Assembly (NCBI GenBank): GCA_963712825.1
Contig: CAVQJP010000016.1
Coordinates: 248,001 to 312,000, forward strand
Reading direction: 5' to 3'
Length of the DNA stretch: 64,000 nt
Source: AP-15 sp963712825
Lineage (GTDB): Bacteria; Pseudomonadota; Alphaproteobacteria; ATCC43930; CGMCC-115725
The notes below the pieces were generated by a model that was not told the origin of the DNA, did not search any database, and worked only from the letters and a program-made list of their open reading frames with translations. The position numbers and the translations under genes were made by a program. Position 1 is the first letter of the stretch. Each line of letters starts with the position of its first letter. Shown piece after piece: positions 37,855 through 46,518 of the stretch.

Positions 37855-39828
37855 TCAGAGGCCGAACGGCGTGCGCCGCTCGGTGCCGGCCGTCAGCCGG
37901 CGATAGCGGGCCAGAGCCCACAGCGGAAAGTACGCGGCGTAGCCGTGATAACGAAGAAAGAACACCCGCGGAAAACCAACGGCGGTGAACCACGGCTCGT
38001 CCCAGCCGCCATCCGCGTTCTGGGTTGCAAGCAGACGGGCGACGCCGCGCTCGACGGCTGGGCTCCCGATCTCGCCGGCAGCCATCAGGCCGAGCAACGC
38101 CCAGGCGGTCTGCGACGCCGTGCTGTAGGGGGCTTCGCCATGCGGTGCGCCCGGCCAATATGAATCCTCGGTCTCTCCCCAGCCGCCGTCGGGGCGCTGG
38201 CGAGCGCGCAGCCAGGCGGCGGCGCGGCGCATCTCGGGAGCCGAGGGGTTCATTTGCACGGCGTTGAAGGCGGCGAGCACCGACCAGGTTCCGTAAATGT
38301 AGTTGCTGCCCCAGCGCCCGAACCAGCTGCCGTCCGGCTCCTGCTCGCGCCGCAGGTAGGCAAAGGCGGCAGCCGCGCCGGCGCGGTGCGCGGCATCGCC
38401 GAGCTGCGCCAACAGGCCGAGGCAGCGGGCGCTGACATCCGCGGTCGGCGGATCGAGCAGGGCGCCGTGATCGGCAAACGGAATGTGGTTCAGGTAGGCA
38501 TGGGTGTTGTCGGCGTCGAACGAGCCCCACCCGCCGTTGCGGCTTTGCATGCCGACGACCCATTCGGCGGCGCGGCCGACGGCAGAGCGCCAGCGCTCGC
38601 GGTCGAAGCGGTCGAGCGCCAGCGCGGCAACGGCAGTGTCGTCGACATCGGGATAATAGGGGTTCTCGTACTGAAAGGCCCAGCCGCCGGGACGCAAGCC
38701 GGGCCGCACCGCACCCCAGTCGCCGACGACATCGAGCACCTGCTTGGCGGCGAGCCAGTCAAGCCCTCGCGCGATCGCCGAACCGAGCCGCCGGTCGCCC
38801 GTTTCCATCAGCGCGTGACAGGCGAGCGCCGTGTCCCACACCGGCGACAGGCAAGGCTGGCAATAGCTGCGCTCGGGGTCGAGCACCAAGAGCTTGCGCA
38901 GCGCCGCCTCGGCGGTCCGGCAATAGGAGTGGTCCGGCGCATAGCCGACGCTGTCGAACATCATCAGCGAGTTTGCGATTGCCGGAAAAATGCCGCCGAG
39001 ACCGTCCTCGCCGTTGAGCCGCTCGACGACGAACGCCACCGCCCTGTCGATCGCGCGCCGCCGCGAGCGGGCCGGAAACATCGGCTCCGCCGCGCGCAAC
39101 ACCCGATCCAGCACCGCAAACGCGGTCGACAGCGCCGAGCCGGTCGGCCCCGCGATCCAGTCGCGCACCTTATCGGGGTCCTCGGCAAACAGCTCGCGGA
39201 CCGTAACCCGTTGCGGGTTGCGGGCGCGCGGGCGCTTTGCCATCAGCACCAGCAGCGGCACCAGGACCGTGCGCGACCAGTACGAGACCTTGGTGACGTG
39301 AAACGGCGACCACTGCGGCAGCAGCATGATCTCGACCGGCATGACCGGCACCGCTCGCCACGGCACTTCGCCGAAGAGCGCCAGCAGGACGCGGGTGAAG
39401 ACGTTGCAGCGTCGTGCTCCGCCGCGCTCCAGAATGGCCGCGCGGGCGCGCGCCATATGCGGCGCGTCGGCAGGGTCGCCCGCGGCTTTCAGCGCGAAAT
39501 ACGCTTTGACCGAGCAGCTGAGATCGAGCGCGCCGCCGTGATACAATGGCCAGCCGCCGTCCTCTCCCTGGCCGGCGCGCAGAAAGGCGGCGATGCGCGC
39601 CTCGAGCTCGGGCTGGAAGCGGCCGAGATAGTGCCGCAGCAGGATATATTCGGCGGGGATCGTCGCATCGGCTTCGAGCTGGTAGAGCCAATGCCCGTCA
39701 TCGTGCTGGGCGCGCATCAGCGCGTCGGTGGCGCGGCTGATCGCGCCGTCCAGCCGGCCGGCAACGGCGTCGACGCCGGGTAACGGGCCGCGTCCCGCCA
39801 CCGTGGTTGCAGCGATATTGTCGTTCAT
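37855..39828 (-). CDS. shc: Squalene-hopene cyclase
   Basis: A 657-aa membrane-bound cyclase that turns squalene into hopene/hopanol. The catalytic DxDD motif is in YPDVDDTAVAAL (about residue 400), and QW repeats such as QGEDGGWP, GGWGSFD, DGSWFGRWG and DGGWGETED run through both alpha-barrel domains. Length fits the family. The start overlaps the hpnE stop in ATGA. This gene is also called hpnF. Confidence 0.97.
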   Translation of the reverse strand: MNDNIAATTVAGRGPLPGVDAVAGRLDGAISRATDALMRAQHDDGHWLYQLEADATIPAEYILLRHYLGRFQPELEARIAAFLRAGQGEDGGWPLYHGGALDLSCSVKAYFALKAAGDPADAPHMARARAAILERGGARRCNVFTRVLLALFGEVPWRAVPVMPVEIMLLPQWSPFHVTKVSYWSRTVLVPLLVLMAKRPRARNPQRVTVRELFAEDPDKVRDWIAGPTGSALSTAFAVLDRVLRAAEPMFPARSRRRAIDRAVAFVVERLNGEDGLGGIFPAIANSLMMFDSVGYAPDHSYCRTAEAALRKLLVLDPERSYCQPCLSPVWDTALACHALMETGDRRLGSAIARGLDWLAAKQVLDVVGDWGAVRPGLRPGGWAFQYENPYYPDVDDTAVAALALDRFDRERWRSAVGRAAEWVVGMQSRNGGWGSFDADNTHAYLNHIPFADHGALLDPPTADVSARCLGLLAQLGDAAHRAGAAAAFAYLRREQEPDGSWFGRWGSNYIYGTWSVLAAFNAVQMNPSAPEMRRAAAWLRARQRPDGGWGETEDSYWPGAPHGEAPYSTASQTAWALLGLMAAGEIGSPAVERGVARLLATQNADGGWDEPWFTAVGFPRVFFLRYHGYAAYFPLWALARYRRLTAGTERRTPFGL

Positions 39829-41183
39829 CGGAAATCGGGCTGCCGTTCTCGCCGAGGCTCCGGGTGGGCGACGACGGGAGGTCTTCGGCTCGGCGCCTTC
39901 GCCTGCAGCGCTCTGCGCCGCCCGCAAGCGAGAGCGAGCCGCGCCGCGGTAAGCCCCGAGCCAATAGCTCCCTCGATCGTCGCCGGCAACCCGGTATCGG
40001 TGTAATCGCCGGCGAGCAACAAATTGCGCCACCGGGTCGCTGCCGCCGGCCGCCGCCGCAATTGCTCGGGGCTGGCAAGAAACGTCGCCCGGCGTTCCTT
40101 GACGACGCGCGCCGGCGGCCGCGGAACAGGCGGAAGCTCATAGGCCGCCGCGACATCGCGCCACAGCATCTCTTCGAGGTCTTCGGCCGGCCGGTCGATG
40201 ATCCGCCGGGCGGCGCTCACCGTCACCGAAAGCACCTCGCGCTTGCGGAAAATCCATTCGGCGACGCCGCCGATCACGCCGACAAACGGCGGCGATCCGC
40301 CGGGTGCCGCGGCGCGGAAATGGGCGTTGACGATCGGCGAGGAGAGATCGGGCACGCTCAGCCCCGGCACCAGGCGTTCGGCGACGCCGGCCGTGGTCGC
40401 AAGGATCAGCTCGTCGCCGCCGGCCAGCGCGACCGCCTCGCTGTCGAACCGCAAAGCGGCAACCCGGTCGCCGGCGAATTCGAGGGCGCGCAGCCGGGCG
40501 CCGAAATGCAACGCGGCGCCGCCGCGGCGCAAGGTCGCCAGCGCCGGGTCGACCAGGCTCTCGGACAAGCCGTCGCGCGGCAGCAGCGGCCGGCACGCCG
40601 CCCCGCCCCGCCCCAAAGTCTCGGCGAGGACATGCCAGAACAGCCGCGCCGAAGCCTCCTCGACGCCGGTGTTCAGCGCGGCGACGGCGAGCGGCGCCCA
40701 CAGCCGGGCGAACAGCGGGCGCGTCGGATCGAGCACCTCGGCGACCGTCTGCGACCCGGCGGCGCGCCGCAGGGCGAGTGCTTCGACATAATCGGCGGCG
40801 GCGGTGCCGGGAACCCGCCGAGCGCGCCGGAAAATCCACGACGGGAAGCGTCCGCGGCTCGGCCGCAGAACCCAGCGCCCGCCGCTCGTTGCCTCGAAAA
40901 ACGCAAACACGGTCTCGTGCGGCTCCACGAACGTATCGCGCGCACCGATCCGGCCGAGATAGTCGAGCGCGCGGTGGTTGCCTCTCAGCAGCAGATGATT
41001 GCCGTTGTCGACGCGGCAGCCGAGCGCGGCGTCGAAATAGGAGCGGCAGCGTCCGCCGGCATGACCGCTCGCTTCATAGAGCCGCACCTCGCGCCCGGCC
41101 GCGGCCAGCGCCACCGCCGCGGCGAGCCCGGCCAGCCCGGCGCCGACCACATGAACCAGGCCGCCGCCTTCCCCGCCGCTCAT
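39825..41183 (-). CDS. hpnE: Hydroxysqualene dehydroxylase HpnE
   Basis: A 452-aa FAD enzyme of the amine oxidase/phytoene desaturase type that reduces hydroxysqualene to squalene. The FAD motif VHVVGAGLAGLAAAVALA is at the N-terminus, with YEASGHAGGRCRS after it, and the C-terminal FAD contact is LLAGDYTDTGLPATIEGA. The last 35 residues are a basic tail. It overlaps hpnD and shc by ATGA on both sides. Confidence 0.94.
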   Translation of the reverse strand: MSGGEGGGLVHVVGAGLAGLAAAVALAAAGREVRLYEASGHAGGRCRSYFDAALGCRVDNGNHLLLRGNHRALDYLGRIGARDTFVEPHETVFAFFEATSGGRWVLRPSRGRFPSWIFRRARRVPGTAAADYVEALALRRAAGSQTVAEVLDPTRPLFARLWAPLAVAALNTGVEEASARLFWHVLAETLGRGGAACRPLLPRDGLSESLVDPALATLRRGGAALHFGARLRALEFAGDRVAALRFDSEAVALAGGDELILATTAGVAERLVPGLSVPDLSSPIVNAHFRAAAPGGSPPFVGVIGGVAEWIFRKREVLSVTVSAARRIIDRPAEDLEEMLWRDVAAAYELPPVPRPPARVVKERRATFLASPEQLRRRPAAATRWRNLLLAGDYTDTGLPATIEGAIGSGLTAARLALACGRRRALQAKAPSRRPPVVAHPEPRRERQPDFR

Positions 41184-42058
41184 ATCAGGCCGTGGCGCAG
41201 GACCAGCCACAGCTTGGCGGGGCGCGACAACGCGACGCGCGCCGCCGGGTCGCGCCAGCCGCTGCGGCGCAGCTCGCGCAACGTCGCGCGATAGACGGCG
41301 CCCATCACCGCGGCAGGCCGCATCGCCCGCCGGCGGCACTGCGCCATCGCCGCCTCGGCGTCGTCAAAATGGCGCTCGGCCACCGCCGCAAGCTCGCGGC
41401 ACACCGCCCGCAACGCCGGATGGCGCAAGACCGTCAACGGCTCGGCGCCGCGGATGCCGTGGCGGTCGAGAAATTCGCGCGGGAGATAAAGCCGGCCGCG
41501 CCGTGCATCCTCGTCGACGTCGCGCAGAATGTTGGTCAACTGCAAGGCGCGGCCGAGCGACTCGGCGACGCGATGCGCGGCGAGGCTGGGGTCGCCAAAG
41601 ACATGGACCGACAGATGGCCGACGGCGCTCGCGACCCGGGCGCAATAAAGATCGAGCGTGGCAAGATCGGGGGCGCGGATGTCCTCGCGCGCATCCATTT
41701 CCATGCCGTCAACGACCGCAAGAAAGTCCTCGCGGCGCAGCTGGTAGCGCAGCATCGGCTCGTAGAGCGCGCGGGCGACGAGCTGGCGCGCCTGCCCGGC
41801 GTAGAGCGCTTCGATCTCGTCGCGCCAGGCGGCCAGCGCGGCGAGCTTGAACGCCACCGGCCGGTCGCCGTCGGCGATGTCGTCGACCTCGCGGCACCAG
41901 GCGTAGACCGCATACATGCCGTCGCGCCTATCCTGCGAAAGAAGTCGCATCGCCCAGTAGAACGAAGTGCCCGCAGCCTCGACCCGCTGACGGATGGTGT
42001 CGCGCAGCGCCGCCTCGTCGCGCGGTCCGACGACGGCGTCGCAAGCCGCGCCGCTCAC
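41180..42058 (-). CDS. hpnD: Presqualene diphosphate synthase HpnD
   Basis: A 292-aa squalene/phytoene synthase family enzyme that condenses two farnesyl diphosphates to presqualene diphosphate. The two Asp-rich substrate motifs are CREVDDIADG and LTNILRDVDEDA. The start is a GTG that overlaps the hpnC stop in GTGA. Order hpnC-D-E-F matches the standard bacterial three-enzyme squalene route. Confidence 0.95.
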   Translation of the reverse strand: MSGAACDAVVGPRDEAALRDTIRQRVEAAGTSFYWAMRLLSQDRRDGMYAVYAWCREVDDIADGDRPVAFKLAALAAWRDEIEALYAGQARQLVARALYEPMLRYQLRREDFLAVVDGMEMDAREDIRAPDLATLDLYCARVASAVGHLSVHVFGDPSLAAHRVAESLGRALQLTNILRDVDEDARRGRLYLPREFLDRHGIRGAEPLTVLRHPALRAVCRELAAVAERHFDDAEAAMAQCRRRAMRPAAVMGAVYRATLRELRRSGWRDPAARVALSRPAKLWLVLRHGLI

Positions 42059-42924
42059 CGCCGGCCTCCCCGCGCCACGGCTTTGACAAAGGCGGCGGCG
42101 AAATCGGTCTTGGCAAGCCCGACCCGGGCGGCGAGCGGGTCGCGGCGGCGCAGGCGCGCTAGCAGCCGCGCGGCCAATTCGACGATCACCGCGCATTCGT
42201 GCCGCAATCCCCAAGCCGCGACCCCGCGCGGCAGTCCCCGCGCCGTGGCGACGAGACCCGCGGTGCGCTCGAGGAGCGCGTCGAACACCCGCCGCAATCC
42301 CGCGCTCGCGGCGGGCATCGCCAGCGCCTCGACCCCGAGACCGGCAGCGGCGAGGTCGGCGAGCGGCAGGTAGACCCGGTCGAGCCGGCGGTAGTCGTCG
42401 CCGCAATCCTGCAGATGGTTCAGCACCTGCAGGGCGGCGCAGAGCGCGTCGGAGGCGGGCCACGCCGCCCGGCTCTCGCCGTGCAGGTCGAGCAATTGGC
42501 GGCCGACCGGCGCCGCCGAATAGCGGCAATATTCCATCAGCTCGTCCCAGTCGCGGTAGCGCCGCTGCTCGGCGTCCTGGCGGAACGCGCGCAGCACGTC
42601 GCGGCAATGCTGCGCCGTCGTGCCGGTGGCGAGCAGGCTCTGCCGCATTGCTGCGGCGGTGGGCGCATCATCGCCCGGCGCGCCGTCAAGCACCGCCGCC
42701 ATCCGCTCGAGCCGCCGGATTTTGTCGGCCGACGCCAGAGCCGGGTTGTCGGCGATGTCGTCGGCGTTGCGGGCAAAGCGGTAGAAGGCGTGGACGTGAA
42801 CGCGCAGGCCGCGCCGAATCAGCAGCGATCCGACCGGAAAATTCTCGCCGCCGCGGCCCTTGCCGGACGGGGTTTCGACAATGCCCTCGGCGTCTGCCTG
42901 GGATTCGGAGGTCAGCGCGCTCAT
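42055..42924 (-). CDS. hpnC: Hydroxysqualene synthase HpnC
   Basis: A 289-aa squalene/phytoene synthase family protein that converts presqualene diphosphate to hydroxysqualene. It starts with the typical ENFPVGSLLIRRGLRVHVHA and has RFARNADDIAD as the first Asp-rich motif; the second is reduced to NHLQDCGDDYRRLDR, as is usual in HpnC. It is the first gene of the hpnCDEF operon; a large palindromic repeat lies 157 bp upstream. Confidence 0.94.
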   Translation of the reverse strand: MSALTSESQADAEGIVETPSGKGRGGENFPVGSLLIRRGLRVHVHAFYRFARNADDIADNPALASADKIRRLERMAAVLDGAPGDDAPTAAAMRQSLLATGTTAQHCRDVLRAFRQDAEQRRYRDWDELMEYCRYSAAPVGRQLLDLHGESRAAWPASDALCAALQVLNHLQDCGDDYRRLDRVYLPLADLAAAGLGVEALAMPAASAGLRRVFDALLERTAGLVATARGLPRGVAAWGLRHECAVIVELAARLLARLRRRDPLAARVGLAKTDFAAAFVKAVARGGRR

Positions 42925-43080
42925 CTCCGCGACCGGACGATCGTCACACGACTAATGTAAATGCCTCCGCCGCCGCAGGATGCAACGAAAAGCGCCACAA
43001 CGAATAACCCCGTGCGGTGGAAATCGTCGGATCGGCCGTGCGTTGGGTCGAGTTGGGCACAATAACCTCCCTCGGGCGCC

Positions 43081-43197
43081 GTGCGTGCTTCGAGACGCGC
43101 CCGCCGGGCGCTCCTCAGCATGAGGAAAATCCTTAATGGAACCGAAGAAATTCCTCATCCTGAGATGCCTCGCGGAGCGAGGCCTCGAAGGACGCAC
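43081..43197. repeat. Large imperfect intergenic palindrome
   Basis: Two arms of about 45 bp face each other: the left arm starts GTGCGTGCTTCGAG and ends CTCAGCATGAGG; the right arm is its imperfect reverse complement, CCTCATCCTGAG to CTCGAAGGACGCAC. Internal short palindromes lie in each arm. Elements of this look are dispersed in many alphaproteobacterial genomes. The remaining sequence of the 42925-43240 gap shows no gene. Confidence 0.75.
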
Positions 43198-43240
43198 GGC
43201 GTTCTTACAGCGGCGGACCAGCTCAGCGAGCGAGCCGCGC

Positions 43241-43681
43241 TCAGGAGCGGCGGGCGTCGATGCGGTCGAAGACGTGCTTGATGTCAAAGAAGACGATGAT
43301 GGCGCTGACCACGAACAGCCCGATCCCGGCGTCGTGCAGCGCGCCGGCGCGCCAGCCGGCGGCGACGAACAAGCCGGCCAACCCGACGACCACAAACAGC
43401 GGGATCGCCATCGTCAGGCTCGCCATGTTGTCGACCAGCAGAAACGCCTGCCAACCCGCGGGGCCGCCGTCGAAGCGCTGCTTGAGGCGCAGAAAGGCGA
43501 GCGCCAGCGCGCAGACGATCAGCACGACCCCGGCGCCGTAATCGCCCGGCTCTTCGGCGCCGCTGGCGGCGAAGGCGCCGATCACGACGCACAACCCGAG
43601 AAGCGCAAACTGAACCCAAAAGCCGAGCCACGACCAGAACGCACGTTCCGCCGATTCCGCTTCCCGGCTGGTCTCGACCAT
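43241..43681 (-). CDS. Four-helix membrane protein, unknown function
   Basis: A 146-aa protein with four hydrophobic segments (about residues 19-38, 50-65, 78-103 and 115-137) and a short charged C-terminus. No family recognised. The ATG at 43681 starts just before the first segment; a longer frame to 43873 is Arg/Ala-rich and not membrane-like. Confidence 0.6.
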   Translation of the reverse strand: MVETSREAESAERAFWSWLGFWVQFALLGLCVVIGAFAASGAEEPGDYGAGVVLIVCALALAFLRLKQRFDGGPAGWQAFLLVDNMASLTMAIPLFVVVGLAGLFVAAGWRAGALHDAGIGLFVVSAIIVFFDIKHVFDRIDARRS

Positions 43682-44063
43682 CGCCACGCAACTTTCCACA
43701 GCCTGTCCCGCCGCGACAATGCACGGCGCTTGGGCAAACCCGCAACCGCTTACGGCGTCGCGGTGGCGCGCGTCAGTCGCACCGGATGCGGTTGCCCGAG
43801 GCCGGCCAGCGGGCGCACCCGCGCATCCCCGGCGTGCGGGCGGCGGCGCAAGGCTCGCCCCGATGCGACCCACGCGGCGCGGCGCCGCCGGCCGGCAAGC
43901 ATCCCCCGACCGAGCCCAATACCGTGCCCCACATCCAATTCGCCAGCAGCGCAGGGCAGCAATCCATGTGTCGTCCTCCGCATCTGCCGGCGATTATAAC
44001 CGCTGTCGGTACATCAGCCGGAAACTGCTCTAAGCTCCGGCCGCTTTGTGGGAGGGAGGCGTC
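43682..44063. other. 382-bp gap, possible 64-aa minus-strand ORF
   Basis: No recognised gene. A minus-strand ORF at 43773-43967 has an ATG preceded by GGAGG at good spacing. The 64-aa product starts MDCCPALLANWMWGTVLG and is Cys/Arg-rich after that. There is no family match I know, so it is recorded here and not as a gene. Confidence 0.35.
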
Positions 44064-45461
44064 ATGTCGTTGAGCCGCGAGTTTGCCCGGTTTGTCGCCG
44101 GCCTCGAATACCCGGACCTGCCGGCGGCGGTCGTCGACCGCGCCAAGGGCGTCACGCTGGAGGCATTGTCCTCGGCATTGGTCGCCCACGACATGCCAGC
44201 GGGCAAACAGGCCTTGGCGCTGATGCGGGAGGAAGAAGCGGGCGGCGGCGGGGCCGCGACGGTGTTGTGCAACGGCGCCAGGCTGACCAAGGCGGGTGCC
44301 GCCTTTGTCAATACGGAGACGATTTTCGCCGGCGGCAAATGGGACACCTTCCGCATGCTGACCCACCCCGGCACCGCGATCCTGCCGGCGGCACTGGCCG
44401 CGGCGGAAGTTGCGGGCGCCTCCGGCCGCGATTTTCTCGTCGCGGTCGCCGCCGGCTATGAGGTGATGGAGCGGATGGCGGCCGAATTCATCCCGACGGT
44501 CATGTCGCGCGGCTTTCACGCCGGGCCGGTCTTCGGCATCTTTGGCGCCGCGGTCGCCGCCGCCAAGCTCGGCGGTCTCGACCAAAACCAGATCCACGGC
44601 GCCATCGCGCAATGCGTCAATCTCGCTGCCGGCAATCTCGAAGGTGCGCGCAGCGGCGGCCGCTCGTTGCGGGAGGGCGGGGCGGTGCGCAATGCCTTGC
44701 TCGCGGTGGCATTGGCGAAGCACGGCACCCCCGGCGGCGAGACGACGTTGGAGGGCGAGGCCGGCTTTTACCATGCCTATGCCGGCAACAACCGCGGCGA
44801 GCTGCGCTTCAGCTTTACCGGCGACAACCGCGCCGACCTCTCAAGGATCACCGGGGGTCTTGGCCGCGACTGGATTTTTCTGGAGACGCTGTACCGGATC
44901 TATTCGACCGCCGGCTACAACATCGCCCACATCGAGGTGACCGCGCGGCTCTGCGAAGAGCACAACATCCGCGCCGCGGACATCGACCATATCGAGGCCT
45001 TGGTCAACTGGCTCGAGACCGAATATCCGAGCCCGGCTTTTCCCAGCCGCGGCATCGACAACCCGCCGCAAATCGGCAGCACGCAATATTTCGCCGCCTG
45101 GGGTGCAGCCGAGCGCGGCTATCCGCTGTTGCGCGGCGATCGGCCCGGCCCCGGCGACAGCGACCCGCCGGCGGTGCTCGAGCTGATGCGCAAAGTGACG
45201 CTGATCCCGACGGTGGGCCGCACCCTGTTCGGCCCGCGGATCACGGTCTTTTTGAAGGATGGGCGCAGCTTCACCAAGGAAGGCACCGGCCGCGAGTTCA
45301 TCTGGGATTTCGAAGAGGAGGCCCGCCGCATCCACCCGGTCGCCCCCGGTCTCGCCATCCCCGAAACGCAATTCGCCGAGCTGATCGACGCCTGCCGCCA
45401 TCTCGACACGCTCGACCATGCCGCCGACAAGCTGATCGCGCTGACCATCCCGGCTGGCTGA
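44064..45461 (+). CDS. MmgE/PrpD family protein
   Basis: A 465-aa protein of the 2-methylcitrate dehydratase (MmgE/PrpD) superfamily, which contains iron-independent dehydratases and isomerases. It has the helical N-terminal domain with HPGTAILPAALAAAEVAG, and a C-terminal smaller domain. The start at 44064 follows a strong ribosome site, GGAGGGAGG. No methylcitrate synthase or PrpB is adjacent, so the substrate may differ. Confidence 0.85.
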   Translation: MSLSREFARFVAGLEYPDLPAAVVDRAKGVTLEALSSALVAHDMPAGKQALALMREEEAGGGGAATVLCNGARLTKAGAAFVNTETIFAGGKWDTFRMLTHPGTAILPAALAAAEVAGASGRDFLVAVAAGYEVMERMAAEFIPTVMSRGFHAGPVFGIFGAAVAAAKLGGLDQNQIHGAIAQCVNLAAGNLEGARSGGRSLREGGAVRNALLAVALAKHGTPGGETTLEGEAGFYHAYAGNNRGELRFSFTGDNRADLSRITGGLGRDWIFLETLYRIYSTAGYNIAHIEVTARLCEEHNIRAADIDHIEALVNWLETEYPSPAFPSRGIDNPPQIGSTQYFAAWGAAERGYPLLRGDRPGPGDSDPPAVLELMRKVTLIPTVGRTLFGPRITVFLKDGRSFTKEGTGREFIWDFEEEARRIHPVAPGLAIPETQFAELIDACRHLDTLDHAADKLIALTIPAG

Positions 45462-45548
45462 CGACGGCGGCGGCAGGCGAGAATATGGTACCGGGTTGCG
45501 CGGCGGCGGTTCTGGGGCAGGGCCGGTGTTCGAAAGGCTAGGTCGACA

Positions 45549-46487
45549 ATGAGATTGTTTCGGTTCGGAGTGAGCGTTCGCCAGGCGCGATCACGGGTCG
45601 AATTGGCTGAGACGGCTCGCAAGATTGAGGATTTGGGTTACAACACCCTGACAGTTCCCGATCATCTCACCGATCTTATGGCGCCGATGCCGGCATTGGT
45701 CGGCGCTGCCGAGGCGACAAGAAATCTTCGGGTCGGCACGAACGTGCTCAATAACGACTTCCGCCATCCCGTGCTGGTCGCGCGCGAGGCGGCGACGGTC
45801 GACCTGCTTACCGAGGGGCGGCTTCAGCTCGGCCTGGGCGCGGGGAGCATCCAATCCGAATACGACCAGGCGGGGCTGGGATTCGACGCGGGAAGCACGA
45901 GGGTCGAACGGCTGGCAGAGGCGGTCGCCGTCATCAAGGGGCTGCTCAAAGGCGAGCGGGTCACGTTCGCCGGTCGCCATTATTGCGTGACCGGTCACAC
46001 GATCGAGCCTCTTCCTGTCCAGCGGCCCCATCCGCCGATCCTTATCGGCGGCAACGGCCGGCAGCTTCTCGCGCTCGCCGCGCGGGAGGCCGACATCGTC
46101 GGCTTCTCGGGGATTACCTTCCGGCGCGGCGGCGCGATTCCGCCCGATCTCTCCGGGTGGCGGGTGGCGGGTGTCGACGAGCGGGTGCGGCTCGTGCGCG
46201 GGATTGCGGGCGAGGACCGGTTTGCGCGGCTGGAGTTGAATGCCCTGGTGCAACGGGTTGCCGTGACGGACGATCGCCGCGGCGCGGCCGAGGAAATGGC
46301 GAGCCGCTGGACCCAGCTTAATGCTGACGAGATCCTGGCGAGCCCTTACGTGCTAATCGGAACCGTCGATCAGATTATTGAAGATCTCCAGGCGCGTCGG
46401 GAGCGCTGGGGCATATCGTCCTACATCGTCCATGAGCCCTACCTCGACGCCTTCGCCCCTGTCGTCGCTCGCCTCGCCGGCAAGTAG
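45549..46487 (+). CDS. LLM-class oxidoreductase, probable F420-dependent
   Basis: A 312-aa luciferase-like protein. LFRFGVSVRQARSRVELAE, LGYNTLTVPDHLTD and GRLQLGLGAGSIQSEYDQAG fit the TIGR03621-type subfamily, which is thought to use F420, though FMN use cannot be excluded. It is 87 bp downstream of the MmgE/PrpD gene and may form a unit with it. Substrate unknown. Confidence 0.82.
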   Translation: MRLFRFGVSVRQARSRVELAETARKIEDLGYNTLTVPDHLTDLMAPMPALVGAAEATRNLRVGTNVLNNDFRHPVLVAREAATVDLLTEGRLQLGLGAGSIQSEYDQAGLGFDAGSTRVERLAEAVAVIKGLLKGERVTFAGRHYCVTGHTIEPLPVQRPHPPILIGGNGRQLLALAAREADIVGFSGITFRRGGAIPPDLSGWRVAGVDERVRLVRGIAGEDRFARLELNALVQRVAVTDDRRGAAEEMASRWTQLNADEILASPYVLIGTVDQIIEDLQARRERWGISSYIVHEPYLDAFAPVVARLAGK

Positions 46488-46518
46488 CCGAGGCCGGCGG
46501 GTCGGCCATAGAACGGTC

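Noticed and set aside
43773..43967. 64-aa minus-strand ORF with a good ribosome site
   Set aside because: No family, Cys/Arg-rich composition and overlapping alternative frames; kept only as a note in the gap entry.
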